42,529 nt of DNA, from the IMG/VR virus record IMGVR_UViG_3300032073_004529, positions 1-42,529 of that record, one strand, 5' to 3'. The position numbers and the translations under genes were made by a program. Source of the stretch: a virus. The notes beneath the pieces were generated by a model. The model saw only the letters and a program-made list of their open reading frames with translations. It searched no databases and was not told where the DNA came from. Below, in pieces: positions 34,653-41,982 of this stretch (positions are counted from its first letter, which is position 1; each line of letters opens with the position of its first letter).

Positions 34653-36835
34653 TATTTAAAATTTTTAAATGCTGACTTGTTAAATTTTTTCCCGTTAACT
34701 TTTTTGTTTCTACCAATATTTTTAAACGGAGAATATTTTAATTTATATAAATTTTTTGAATTCTCAAACTTATTATCTAGTTCACTTTCTCTTCTTTTTG
34801 AAAATCCTCTATTAGACTGCTGTACTTTAGCAAATGCTATTAATGAAGAAAATGCCACAAGCCTATCTACGTTTACACCAGGCTGATATGCTAACATTTC
34901 TTTTAAAAGCATAGGGTCAGGTATTCTTTCTATACCTAATGTGCTACTAATTGTATTTCCGTTTTCATCAAAATCTTGATCTGTTTCTTCTCTTAAAAAC
35001 TCTATAGCATAAGATATCAAATGGCTTTTAAATAAAATTCCAGTATTTTTCCATCCATATTCAGAAAAAACAGACTTGTTAGATCCTAAGTCTTTAAGAA
35101 ATAATATTTGACTTTTTGGAACTAGATATCTTTGCTTTCTTTTAGAAATCATATGCTGTATAAACAAAGATATGTTATTCTCTACAACAGTCCATGCGTT
35201 ATACCACTCTATAATTAATTCTAATTGAGTATGAGTTTTATTAATATCATCATATCTTCCGCACCAGGCAGCAACAATTTTATCTTTTTCTATTATGTGC
35301 TCAATACCATCTATAGTCTCTCTGGTAATTTCTACTGGGTTCTTATATACAAAGATACTACATAAAGAATCAGAAGTTGTAGTCTTTCCTTCAGAAACAG
35401 GGTCAATACCTGCGTAATACATTCCAAACCCTGGATTAGGCACTGGTCTTTCCCAAACAACTAAGCACCCTGTCTTATCTTGTAATTTTCTACTAACAGG
35501 AAATTTGCTAATAGGTAACTTGTTACTTCTTTTTGCCTTAATGCCATCTTGAGTTCTATCAAGCTCTATGTGTTCATAACTATATTCTTTATCTTCAATC
35601 TTTTTTAGCTGCCTATGTATAATTCCTTGTGGAAAGATACTTTCTTTTCTATACGCAAAAGCTTCAGCAATGTTTGTTGGCTTTTGAGAAATTCTTAACT
35701 GGTATTGTTCTGGGTTTAAATTTACTTTCCATTCTTCTCTTTCTTTTTTAATTGCATTTAAAGCTTCAATAACTAATGAATTTCCAAATTCATCTATATA
35801 TGGAGGCATTGACCATTGCTCAGGAATAAACAATCCTGCTTTAGCAATTGTCCCATCTGAATCCATCAAATTTGTTTCAACCTCTCGTATACCATGAGCT
35901 TTGGGATTTAATATCATTTCCTTCAAGGGCTTACATTGTTCTAAGTCCCCAACAGAACCAGCGGCTATAAACATCCCTGTTGTTTCCATCCCTGATAACA
36001 TGGCTGGTCTAAGATATTCATATGTATCCATCATTTTAGGAGCTATACCTGCCTCTTCATGGAAAAAATAAGTTGTAGGTCCACCTACACCTGTAGTAGG
36101 GTTTTTTTCAAATGACGCCCCCTGTATTTTTGACTTTAACCCTTTCTTAAATTTTCTGTTGTCTATTTTAACCTCAATTTGCTGCTGCCAAAGCAAAACC
36201 TTTTCAGGATTGCTAGGCCTATACCATGCAGTATGCTCATTTAGAAAATCTCTATACTCTTCTAAGAACTTCCAGGATCCTTTATCATTAATATAATCTT
36301 TCAAAGAAGCACCTATCTTACAGACAGAACCTTCTTCAAACCAATATTGATTTAAAAGCTTTGCCATATGAAAATAGGAAGAAGCTATCTGACGTTTTTT
36401 TAAAATAGCTGCATGTTCATTATATAACTCTGCTAACAATTCATATAAAGCCATGTGATACTGGGCATCTCTTACTTTTGCAAAGCCATATTTCTTTTCT
36501 TCCTTATCATATATAGGAAGAAAATTTAGCCACATATAATAATCCCTTGTGATAAACCAGGATTTATCTTCATTTACATACAACACTCCTGTCCTGCACT
36601 TGTTCTTTTCTTCTTCCCAATACTTTATAAAGTCTTTAGACCTAAATGGGCTCTTGCAGTAATAACCCTGTTCATTAAAAGCCCTGGCTTGCCCATTAAA
36701 CAAAAAAGATGTTTCATCAAATTCGTAGTCTCCAGGCTCTTTAAATAAACCTAAAATAAAAATGGCAAACTCTGATTCATCGCTGAACTCAGTAGTTTGC
36801 CAATTGCCATTCTTATATGTTGGGATACTAATCAT
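34652..36835 (-). CDS. terL: Terminase large subunit
   Basis: This 727-aa protein is the ATP-driven DNA packaging motor and nuclease. A Walker A-like segment KKRQIASSYFH lies at 146-156. A Walker B segment TTYFFHEE is at 254-261, with the catalytic Glu after it. A coupling motif follows at AAGSVGD (291-297). The RNase H-like nuclease domain begins near 470 with YYAGIDP (Asp478); VVENN supplies Glu552 and NVDRLVA supplies Asp657. The extended N-terminus of about 120 residues (EQGYYCKSPFRSKDF) fits crAss-like terminases. It follows the GroES-like gene with an 8-base overlap and precedes portal by a one-base overlap. Confidence 0.95.
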   Translation of the reverse strand: MISIPTYKNGNWQTTEFSDESEFAIFILGLFKEPGDYEFDETSFLFNGQARAFNEQGYYCKSPFRSKDFIKYWEEEKNKCRTGVLYVNEDKSWFITRDYYMWLNFLPIYDKEEKKYGFAKVRDAQYHMALYELLAELYNEHAAILKKRQIASSYFHMAKLLNQYWFEEGSVCKIGASLKDYINDKGSWKFLEEYRDFLNEHTAWYRPSNPEKVLLWQQQIEVKIDNRKFKKGLKSKIQGASFEKNPTTGVGGPTTYFFHEEAGIAPKMMDTYEYLRPAMLSGMETTGMFIAAGSVGDLEQCKPLKEMILNPKAHGIREVETNLMDSDGTIAKAGLFIPEQWSMPPYIDEFGNSLVIEALNAIKKEREEWKVNLNPEQYQLRISQKPTNIAEAFAYRKESIFPQGIIHRQLKKIEDKEYSYEHIELDRTQDGIKAKRSNKLPISKFPVSRKLQDKTGCLVVWERPVPNPGFGMYYAGIDPVSEGKTTTSDSLCSIFVYKNPVEITRETIDGIEHIIEKDKIVAAWCGRYDDINKTHTQLELIIEWYNAWTVVENNISLFIQHMISKRKQRYLVPKSQILFLKDLGSNKSVFSEYGWKNTGILFKSHLISYAIEFLREETDQDFDENGNTISSTLGIERIPDPMLLKEMLAYQPGVNVDRLVAFSSLIAFAKVQQSNRGFSKRRESELDNKFENSKNLYKLKYSPFKNIGRNKKVNGKKFNKSAFKNFK

Positions 36836-37100
36836 CTTCTATAATTGCGTGTATATCTTTTTCATCAATAAGAAAGTGATCTTCTCCTTCATGCTCCATT
36901 TCTATAACTTGTATATGCTTTGCATATTTAATAAGATCTCCTTCTTTTACATTTTCTACATTTTTCCCCATTTTAACAACGTATGCCATGTATTCTTTAT
37001 TTTGTGTTGTCTGAGGTATTAATATACCTGTTCCTTTAAAATACTTTGGCGCTTCTTTTTCTTTCAGTAGCACCTTACTGCCTAACGGTCTAATTTTCAT
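36828..37100 (-). CDS. GroES-like co-chaperonin
   Basis: This 90-aa protein has the length and layout of GroES/Cpn10. It starts MKIRPLGSKVLLKEKEAPKY and has GTGILIPQT, then AYVVKMGKNVENVKEGDLIK and a final segment HFLIDEKDIHAIIEDD that matches the Cpn10 C-terminal strand. The mobile-loop region is at about 18-32. The GroES fold would cap the host GroEL chamber, or a variant of it, to fold a phage protein. Phage T4 Gp31 is the established precedent for capsid folding. The gene sits immediately before TerL and portal (8-base overlap with TerL) and is preceded by the AAAACCAACA leader element. Confidence 0.85.
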   Translation of the reverse strand: MKIRPLGSKVLLKEKEAPKYFKGTGILIPQTTQNKEYMAYVVKMGKNVENVKEGDLIKYAKHIQVIEMEHEGEDHFLIDEKDIHAIIEDD

Positions 37101-37102
37101 AA

Positions 37103-37112
37103 TGTTGGTTTT
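37103..37112 (-). promoter_or_regulatory. AAAACCAACA leader element (GroES-like gene)
   Basis: AAAACCAACA lies 2 bases upstream of the ATG at 37100 and overlaps the stop codon of the 172-aa gene. It is one of four identical copies in the window. Confidence 0.5.
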
Positions 37113-37630
37113 TATAATTGATCATATGCTAAACCCTGCCCTCCACGAACAGAGCTTTGTTGTTCTTTTTTCATATCATTAAATGCGCCTTTATAAGAGT
37201 TTCTGATATTTTCAAATTTAGAAGCTGCATTAATAAGTGCTGTTATGTTCCCATCTCTACCATGTTCTATTGGAGTAACCTCCATATACCTTGCTAATTT
37301 ATCCATCATTCCTTTTATACCTTTATATGCTCTATAGGTAGGAGTTTGATAAAGCTTTTCACATTTATGTAATGCTTGCTGGATAAGATCATCCTCTGTA
37401 GATTCCTCCATATTTATTTCCTCAAGAATCATATCTTCTTTTTCATGCTCTCTTAAATTAAAAAAAGGATTTAAATCTGGATTGGGGCATGTCATATAAA
37501 ATAAATACTGATAAACATTAATATATGTATCAGGATATGACTCCATAATATTTTTAAGAAACTTTAATGAATAGCAATGCTCTGTAGGAACAACTTTTTC
37601 ATTCTGAATGTCAAATATTCTTACTATCAT
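37112..37630 (-). CDS. Conserved packaging-operon protein
   Basis: This 172-aa protein starts MIVRIFDIQNEKVVPTEHCY and contains MESYPDTYINVYQYLFYMTC followed by PNPDLNPFFNLREHEKED. The C-terminal half is helical (ALINAASKFENIRNSYKGAF). I recognise the pattern as recurrent in Bacteroidota phages but know no function. It overlaps the PD-(D/E)XK nuclease gene by 20 bases and precedes the GroES-like and TerL genes. A small helical protein just upstream of TerL could be a small terminase, but it lacks a visible DNA-binding motif. Confidence 0.65.
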   Translation of the reverse strand: MIVRIFDIQNEKVVPTEHCYSLKFLKNIMESYPDTYINVYQYLFYMTCPNPDLNPFFNLREHEKEDMILEEINMEESTEDDLIQQALHKCEKLYQTPTYRAYKGIKGMMDKLARYMEVTPIEHGRDGNITALINAASKFENIRNSYKGAFNDMKKEQQSSVRGGQGLAYDQL

Positions 37631-38432
37631 TTTTTTTATCTTTAAACCACATGATTAAACTTCTAACCTCATCTTTCAAATAGGGAAGCTCATACATTTT
37701 TATCTTTTTTATTACAGGTTCTCCATTTTCATACTTTGCTATTGGATATCCATACTCATCTAACCCTTCATTTTCAAATTGTACATGCTGTATCTTTAAT
37801 GACCCCACTTTTAATTTTGGATTATGTTTATTTATCATATAAGCATATAAACTTAACTGTAAATTATAATGGTTTAGATTGCAATCATCTAAATGGCTTA
37901 CAGGTGCATACATCTTTGAAGATATACCTTCCCAGTTTACATAGCTCTTTTCTTTAATCTCTTTATTAGTCTTATAATCTGTAATGTTTATTTTACCATT
38001 AACAATTTCTATAAGATCTGCCTGTCCACACAATCCAGCAGATTTTAAATAAGCAAAATGCTCAGGGAATACACCCTCCTCTATTTTTTGTTCAGGTGCA
38101 TACTTCACACCATTTTCAATAATAGGTTTTATGATAGAAAGCTCAACACCCTCTCTTTCTATAGTAGAAAAAGAAAGCATGTCTGATTCTCTTTGGTCAT
38201 GATACCAGTTACCAAGATCTAAAGCTCTTTTAGACTCCCCTTCCCAAATATTCATTATAACCTGTGGGTCAAGCCCATACCATTTAGACTTTTTGTTTTT
38301 AGAACACTTTTCAGCAATCTTTTTTTTATTAAAAGGTGGCTTGAGCATGTTTATAAAAGACGTGACACTTGTCCAGATTATATTATCTAGGCTTTCATAC
38401 TTATGACCCTTTTCTATAAATTTTAAACTCAT
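37611..38432 (-). CDS. PD-(D/E)XK superfamily (RecB/Cas4-like) nuclease
   Basis: This 273-aa protein carries the motifs of RecB/Cas4-like nucleases. GNWYH gives His78, GQADLIE gives Asp139, INITDYKTN gives Asp152 and Lys154, and QLSLYAY gives the Gln192-x3-Tyr196 motif. Glu118/119 could complete the metal site. No four-Cys iron-sulfur cluster is present: only scattered Cys occur, so it is not a classical Cas4. It lies between the zinc-ribbon gene and the 172-aa gene in the packaging operon. Roles in recombination, processing of replication intermediates, or DNA-end trimming before packaging are all plausible. Confidence 0.85.
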   Translation of the reverse strand: MSLKFIEKGHKYESLDNIIWTSVTSFINMLKPPFNKKKIAEKCSKNKKSKWYGLDPQVIMNIWEGESKRALDLGNWYHDQRESDMLSFSTIEREGVELSIIKPIIENGVKYAPEQKIEEGVFPEHFAYLKSAGLCGQADLIEIVNGKINITDYKTNKEIKEKSYVNWEGISSKMYAPVSHLDDCNLNHYNLQLSLYAYMINKHNPKLKVGSLKIQHVQFENEGLDEYGYPIAKYENGEPVIKKIKMYELPYLKDEVRSLIMWFKDKKNDSKNI

Positions 38433-38433
38433 G

Positions 38434-38745
38434 CTACTTTATATTTTTCATTAACTTTTCTTCTGTCTCCTCATCCATTAAAGCTTTCCATTTGCCTAAA
38501 GGACAATCTGAAGATAAAGCTCTTGTCTTTAGAGATAGGCTGCACCCACACTCTCCACAACACGGCTGTGTTCCTGGAGCCATACACTTGGAACCTTTAG
38601 TATCTAGGCTAGGACACTGCCTACATATTGACCATCTTCTTGCTGCTTCAGCCTCTACATGCTCTTTCTGAAATATTCTATTTTTTATACCCTCAAGAAT
38701 TTGTCTTCTATTCCTAAAAGCTCCTAAGTACTTATTCCATGCCAT
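38434..38745 (-). CDS. Zinc-ribbon-like phage protein
   Basis: From the ATG at 38745 this gene encodes 103 aa. The segment ICRQCP, then a Cys at 54, CCGECGC and DCPLGKW give eight Cys (41, 44, 54, 62, 63, 66, 68, 81), enough for two zinc sites. The pattern ARRWSICRQCP to CPLGKW is widespread in phages. An upstream ATG would add ten residues including KKKK; I prefer 38745 because it lies in the usual overlap with the preceding gene (ATGGCATGGAATAA region, 14 bases). It is probably a DNA- or protein-binding adaptor in the packaging or recombination operon. Confidence 0.75.
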   Translation of the reverse strand: MAWNKYLGAFRNRRQILEGIKNRIFQKEHVEAEAARRWSICRQCPSLDTKGSKCMAPGTQPCCGECGCSLSLKTRALSSDCPLGKWKALMDEETEEKLMKNIK

Positions 38746-39097
38746 GTTTCTTTCTAAAGTTTTCTTTTTCTTCAAACATTTTATTTACATCTATTAAAGC
38801 TTTTTCATACAAATCTATCTTCTCTTGTATTCCTAAACTTTTTTCATACCCATTATAGGTCCTCTTTTTTAAATTACCCAGTATATCCTTTTGTTTTTTA
38901 ATGCACTTCTTTAGGTTCTTCCGTCTTATGTTAAAAGTCCCTAAATTATTTACATAAACTTTTGGATATACCAGGTTTGACAAGGTTTGCCTAAGCTTTT
39001 CATAATAAAACCCAACAAATGCATCAACAACATCTTCGTGCACTCCTAACTCTTGGGCTATTCCTTCTTTATAACTCTTTGCTTTTTTAGGATTCAT
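38732..39097 (-). CDS. IHF/HU-like DNA-binding protein
   Basis: From the ATG at 39097 this gene encodes 121 aa, starting MNPKKAKSYKEGIAQELGVH followed by EDVVDAFVGFYYEKL. The helix pair and then VYVNNLGTFNIRRKNLKK fit the HU/IHF fold, with LGTF as the strand turn before the DNA-bending arm. The C-terminal 45 residues form an added helical tail absent from HU. The start is supported by an ATGA overlap with the preceding gene, which implies coupling; a start at 39166 would add 23 residues inside that gene. crAss-like phages characteristically encode such proteins, which could bend DNA for replication or packaging. Confidence 0.8.
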   Translation of the reverse strand: MNPKKAKSYKEGIAQELGVHEDVVDAFVGFYYEKLRQTLSNLVYPKVYVNNLGTFNIRRKNLKKCIKKQKDILGNLKKRTYNGYEKSLGIQEKIDLYEKALIDVNKMFEEKENFRKKHGME

Positions 39098-39453
39098 ACA
39101 CCTAGTACTTTCATATCTAATAATATAGACCCATCTGTTTCTATATTCATTTCTTCTGAAATCCAAATCTTTTTCTTTCTTGCATCTCCATCTTTAAATA
39201 TCAATGTCTTTTTTTCAACCTTTGATATGGCATTCCTGGCAGACTGCTTAGTTCTGTAGATACACTTAACTGATAATTGCTCACACAGGTCATTTATCTC
39301 CATACCATTATTTACTGACAACTCTGTAAGTAATTCAAGCTCAGTATTTGTAACTTTAATGTTTTTAAAAAAACAATAAGTTAGTATTTGGTACTTAATA
39401 ACTTTAATACGGCTAGACCTAACCTTTTTATCCACCTTTCTTACTACAGCCAT
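39094..39453 (-). CDS. Winged-helix-like DNA-binding protein
   Basis: This 119-aa basic protein has a helical region (NTELELLTELSVNNGMEIND) then LCEQLSVK, and a segment TKQSARNAISKVEKKTLIF that reads as a recognition helix. Next, KDGDARKKKIWISEEMNI would be the wing. This suits a winged-helix protein. It is the first gene of the packaging operon and overlaps the IHF-like gene by 4 bases (ATGA). It could regulate late transcription or serve as a small terminase subunit, since no other TerS candidate with a DNA-binding domain is visible. Confidence in the fold is moderate, and in the role low. Confidence 0.65.
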   Translation of the reverse strand: MAVVRKVDKKVRSSRIKVIKYQILTYCFFKNIKVTNTELELLTELSVNNGMEINDLCEQLSVKCIYRTKQSARNAISKVEKKTLIFKDGDARKKKIWISEEMNIETDGSILLDMKVLGV

Positions 39454-39488
39454 AGCTTAATAAAGATTTTTTGTTAAAAATTAAATAA

Positions 39489-39573
39489 GGAAGGGGGTAA
39501 TTTAATTTAGCCATAAAATAAATTTCCTAACCCATAATTAATTAAATAAATTAAATAAAGAATCTCCCCTTCC
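39489..39573. repeat. GC-rich inverted repeat in the leader of the packaging operon
   Basis: GGAAGGGG (39489-39496) is complementary to CCCCTTCC (39566-39573) around a very AT-rich 69-base interior. On the minus strand the second arm is followed by an AU-rich run. It lies between the amidase terminator and the ATG at 39453. It may be a leader structure or a second, weaker terminator. No TAnnTTTG promoter is evident in this gap (39454-39655). Confidence 0.5.
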
Positions 39574-39582
39574 CTATACCTT

Positions 39583-39659
39583 AAAAAACAGGCTGACATT
39601 AAAGAATCATCAAACACTTGATATATTAAATAATTAAGTTAATGTCTAACCTGTTTTAT
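39583..39659 (-). terminator. Intrinsic terminator after the amidase gene
   Basis: On the minus strand AAAACAGGTTAGACATTAA folds with TTAATGTCAGCCTGTTTT across a 36-base AT-rich interior, with mismatches in the middle. A run of T follows the second arm (TTTTTTAAGG). The first arm overlaps the amidase stop codon. It ends the lysis-gene transcript and insulates the packaging operon. Confidence 0.75.
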
Positions 39660-40585
39660 TTTATACTCATAATTACATCCACCAATCTAGGATCTGGATA
39701 GCAATCACTCTTATCTTTTCTAACATTTGTATGCGTCAGCAATCCCTGGACCTTACCATAATATGCATCCTCCTGAAAACCAAAAGCCTTTGTAGGACCA
39801 AACTTCTTAATCCACTGCTTCAACCCAAGCCTCATATCTATCTGCTCCTTCTCCCCGACATACTTTATCCACTTCTCTATCTCCTCTATCTGCCGATCAC
39901 TGTACCTATGCCAATACAATTTGTTCTTAAATGGCTCCGCCAACTTTATAACCTGACTTGCCAAACACTTACTATTAACATACGTCATATAATTACTGTC
40001 CAAATAGCCCATAGAACATATCTCTATTCCTACACTAGCCTTGTTCATTGCCCCGCTGCCCGTCTTACCCAAATGATATGCATACCCATTGTCAGGAAAA
40101 GCCTTCACCATAACCCCATCATTGTCAGTGTTACCACTTGTGTGACTCTGTCCCCCCAACACATACTCAGTGCCAACACGCCCCCGGTCATCCCTACCCC
40201 AACTATCTACAACCTTATATGGATTCTCCCTCCCAGCAGTATGATGCAAAAAAGCATGACGCAACTGTGGCTTATTACCCCTGTCAACATACTCTCCCTT
40301 AGGTAAATAATACCTCTCTATAATCTGGCCATAATCTGTTTTTATAACATTATTATTATTGTCCAAATCTACCTCCTCTACCTTACCCTTGTGCACAATC
40401 AACATCTGCCAAGTGTCCGAACCAACTATACCATCTGGCATTATATTGTAATTCATCTGAAACCTCTTTACAGAACTCTCCGTCAAAGGACCAAAATCCC
40501 CATCCATAGTAACCCCAAGTAACTTCTGTAAATTCTTAACGTCCTGACCCTTGTCACCCCTCTTTAATAACTTCATCTGATCCAT
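39656..40585 (-). CDS. N-acetylmuramoyl-L-alanine amidase endolysin
   Basis: This 309-aa protein cleaves the bond between muramic acid and the peptide stem. An N-terminal peptidoglycan-binding domain at about 6-62 contains DGDFGPLTESSVKRFQ and DGIVGSDTWQML. An amidase type 2 domain follows from about 105. The zinc ligands are probably His114 or His115 in FLHHTAG, His285 in LLTHTNVR and Cys295 in SDCYPDP. VGIEI at 185-189 is the usual core strand. There is no signal peptide, so release needs another pathway. It overlaps the 79-aa gene by 32 bases. Lys is nearly always AAG here, unlike in the structural genes, which prefer AAA. Confidence 0.9.
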   Translation of the reverse strand: MDQMKLLKRGDKGQDVKNLQKLLGVTMDGDFGPLTESSVKRFQMNYNIMPDGIVGSDTWQMLIVHKGKVEEVDLDNNNNVIKTDYGQIIERYYLPKGEYVDRGNKPQLRHAFLHHTAGRENPYKVVDSWGRDDRGRVGTEYVLGGQSHTSGNTDNDGVMVKAFPDNGYAYHLGKTGSGAMNKASVGIEICSMGYLDSNYMTYVNSKCLASQVIKLAEPFKNKLYWHRYSDRQIEEIEKWIKYVGEKEQIDMRLGLKQWIKKFGPTKAFGFQEDAYYGKVQGLLTHTNVRKDKSDCYPDPRLVDVIMSIK

Positions 40586-40793
40586 CTTTTGGCCCTAAAA
40601 TCTGTGCTAAAAACTTCTGTGCCTGTGCACGCTTTGCTCTGTTCTCCTCAATCTCAGTCAACAACTGCTCATACTCCAACTGTACCTTCAAATGAGGAAT
40701 GTGATCACTGTAATAATCTGTGATCTTTTGCCTACGCTCCTTTAACTCCTCCTTGCTAATCTCAACCTCCTGACTCTCTAATACATTTTCCAT
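40554..40793 (-). CDS. Small coiled-coil protein preceding the endolysin
   Basis: This 79-aa protein starts MENVLESQEVEISKEELKER and is helical almost throughout, with a coiled-coil-like centre (EYEQLLTEIEENRAKRAQAQ). No signal peptide or membrane segment is visible, so it is not a typical holin. It overlaps the amidase gene by 32 bases and is the first gene after the promoter at 40822-40852, with a leader of about 20 bases. Function is unknown; it shares the G-ending codon preference of the amidase. Confidence 0.7.
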   Translation of the reverse strand: MENVLESQEVEISKEELKERRQKITDYYSDHIPHLKVQLEYEQLLTEIEENRAKRAQAQKFLAQILGPKDGSDEVIKEG

Positions 40794-40821
40794 ATTTCTA
40801 TTGTTTATAAATTAATAATAC

Positions 40822-40852
40822 CAAATATAATATATATTATGTAACTTTCAAA
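40822..40852 (-). promoter_or_regulatory. Bacteroidota-type promoter for the lysis genes
   Basis: The minus strand has TTTG (40849-40852), a 19-base AT-rich spacer, then TATATTTG (40822-40829). This matches the established Bacteroidota primary-sigma consensus TTTG with TAnnTTTG at normal spacing. Transcription would start near 40816 and reach the ATG at 40793 after about 20 bases. Confidence 0.8.
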
Positions 40853-40858
40853 AGTTTA

Positions 40859-41140
40859 CTAATCATTTCTTCCAAAATTCTTATCCATAAACTTCTTTAT
40901 AACAGCACACCGCTCATACCACTCCTCATCCTCATACCAAAATAACATGTCATACATATCCTCCTCCCCTGGACCATCATCAAAATAAAATGTCATGTAC
41001 AAATCCCGCCCACTATCTACACACTCCCGCTTTAAACGCTTCATGCTAACACCATTAAACAAATACCTATAACCATTATCAAATGCCTCAGATAATATAT
41101 CAGCCTCATCACTCATACCTATTACTTTTATATCTTTCAT
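40859..41140 (-). CDS. Hypothetical acidic protein
   Basis: This 93-aa acidic protein starts MKDIKVIGMSDEADILSEAF and contains DDGPGEEDMYDMLFWYEDEE. I do not recognise it. It is soluble, with a short N-terminal strand and helix. The TATATTGT at about 41160 on the minus strand could be a weak -7 element for it. It is the rightmost minus-strand gene, next to the divergent plus-strand region, and uses G-ending codons like the amidase. A small regulatory or host-interaction protein is possible but unproven. Confidence 0.6.
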   Translation of the reverse strand: MKDIKVIGMSDEADILSEAFDNGYRYLFNGVSMKRLKRECVDSGRDLYMTFYFDDGPGEEDMYDMLFWYEDEEWYERCAVIKKFMDKNFGRND

Positions 41141-41382
41141 AACTACCCTTTTTCACAATATAATAAATTTATCTATACACCACAACAATTTATCCACCCC
41201 CCAACACAATCCCTATAACATACCCCTATGTGTTTGGCACTTCAGAACCACCGTGATACGTTTTGCAGGTCTCTATGTGTTTGGCACTCTGATGGGGTTT
41301 ATATTATCTACTCCCCCACTAAATTTTGCCATGTGGGTACCCCCTGCATGTGCAACATTTCTTAACCTGTAAAATTATTGCT
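41141..41382. other. Divergent intergenic region
   Basis: This 242-base stretch separates the minus-strand 93-aa gene from the plus-strand structured element. It is C-rich on the plus strand on its left side, then holds two copies of a 16-bp element, a GGGTACCC palindrome near 41336-41343 and TGCATGTGCA just after it. No gene is seen. It is the point where transcription direction switches. Confidence 0.6.
41226..41288 (+). promoter_or_regulatory. Duplicated 16-bp element with promoter-like content
   Basis: CTATGTGTTTGGCACT occurs at 41226-41241 and again, identically, at 41273-41288, offset by 47 bases. Each copy contains TTTG and TTGGCA. After the first copy, TTTG is followed by 20 bases and TACGTTTT, one base off the Bacteroidota -7 consensus. 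After the second, TATTATCT lies 18 bases downstream. The copies could be tandem promoters or operator sites for the plus-strand transcript. Confidence 0.5.
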
Positions 41383-41982
41383 ATGCAAAATTTGACAGAG
41401 GCTCTTGTAGCTTGTGCCCAGTATATCACTGGTTACAAACTACAAAAGACCAAGGCAGGTACTATCGCTCTTGCAGAGCTCAGTACCTACTTGGTTGTTG
41501 AGGAAACTTGTGAAGACGCTGACTCCGTCGGCTTCTCCACAAGCGGTTCCTCACAAATCCCCTTGGTGGAAGGCCTCCCACCTATGCGGGGATTATTTGC
41601 AGTAAAGTGCAAGAGAACAAACAAGCCGGTTGGCTTGCGTTCTCCTATCTTTACTGAATTTTTAGCTGTGCACGGGCTTACAGCTAAAAATTTTGCAAAA
41701 AAGCCCAACAGACTGGGAATCTACAAAGTAGATACGCCAGTTGTTGCCCTTTACCACCGTCTCTCTGAGACGCCAGTTTTGAATTCCAAAACTGGGGCTG
41801 CTTACCCCAACCTTTATAAGACACGTCCGCGTCTTAAAAAGTTTGTGGCTGCACAGCCGTGGGACGCTTACAGTGACGCTGAGCTCCTTGAACTGTCAGA
41901 ATTTAACTCCGTTAAATTAGGACGTACAAGGGCTCGCGCCAAGGTAATCGTCAAGCTTGAGCTTGCCGGTGTTCACCCTTAG
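41383..41982 (+). CDS. Orphan protein encoded within a hairpin-dense RNA
   Basis: From ATG 41383 this plus-strand gene encodes 199 aa, starting MQNLTEALVACAQYITGYKL. A further in-frame ATG at 41326 would add 19 residues, including an unlikely His/Cys stretch. The sequence looks protein-like: a helical start, a middle with SPIFTEFLAVHG, then DAYSDAELLELSEFNSVKLG and a basic end (GRTRARAKVIVKLE). No domain is recognised. GC and codon use differ from the minus-strand genes. It is interrupted from end to end by inverted repeats, and its TAG lies in the loop of a CCGG/TCACCC hairpin. An open frame of this length by chance is improbable but not excluded. It is the only supported plus-strand gene. 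Confidence 0.55.
   Translation: MQNLTEALVACAQYITGYKLQKTKAGTIALAELSTYLVVEETCEDADSVGFSTSGSSQIPLVEGLPPMRGLFAVKCKRTNKPVGLRSPIFTEFLAVHGLTAKNFAKKPNRLGIYKVDTPVVALYHRLSETPVLNSKTGAAYPNLYKTRPRLKKFVAAQPWDAYSDAELLELSEFNSVKLGRTRARAKVIVKLELAGVHP

Noticed and set aside
37611-38432. Cas4 nuclease of a CRISPR system
   Set aside because: The nuclease motifs are present, but the four-Cys iron-sulfur cluster and any cas neighbours are missing.
39731-40306. 191-codon plus-strand ORF opposite the amidase gene
   Set aside because: It is antisense to a gene with clear domain and catalytic motifs, and its Leu/Pro/Ile-rich composition follows from that gene's codon bias.
1-41140. Stop-codon reassignment as in some crAss-like phages
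   Set aside because: The large structural genes run full length with the standard code, ending at stops that fit the packed gene junctions.
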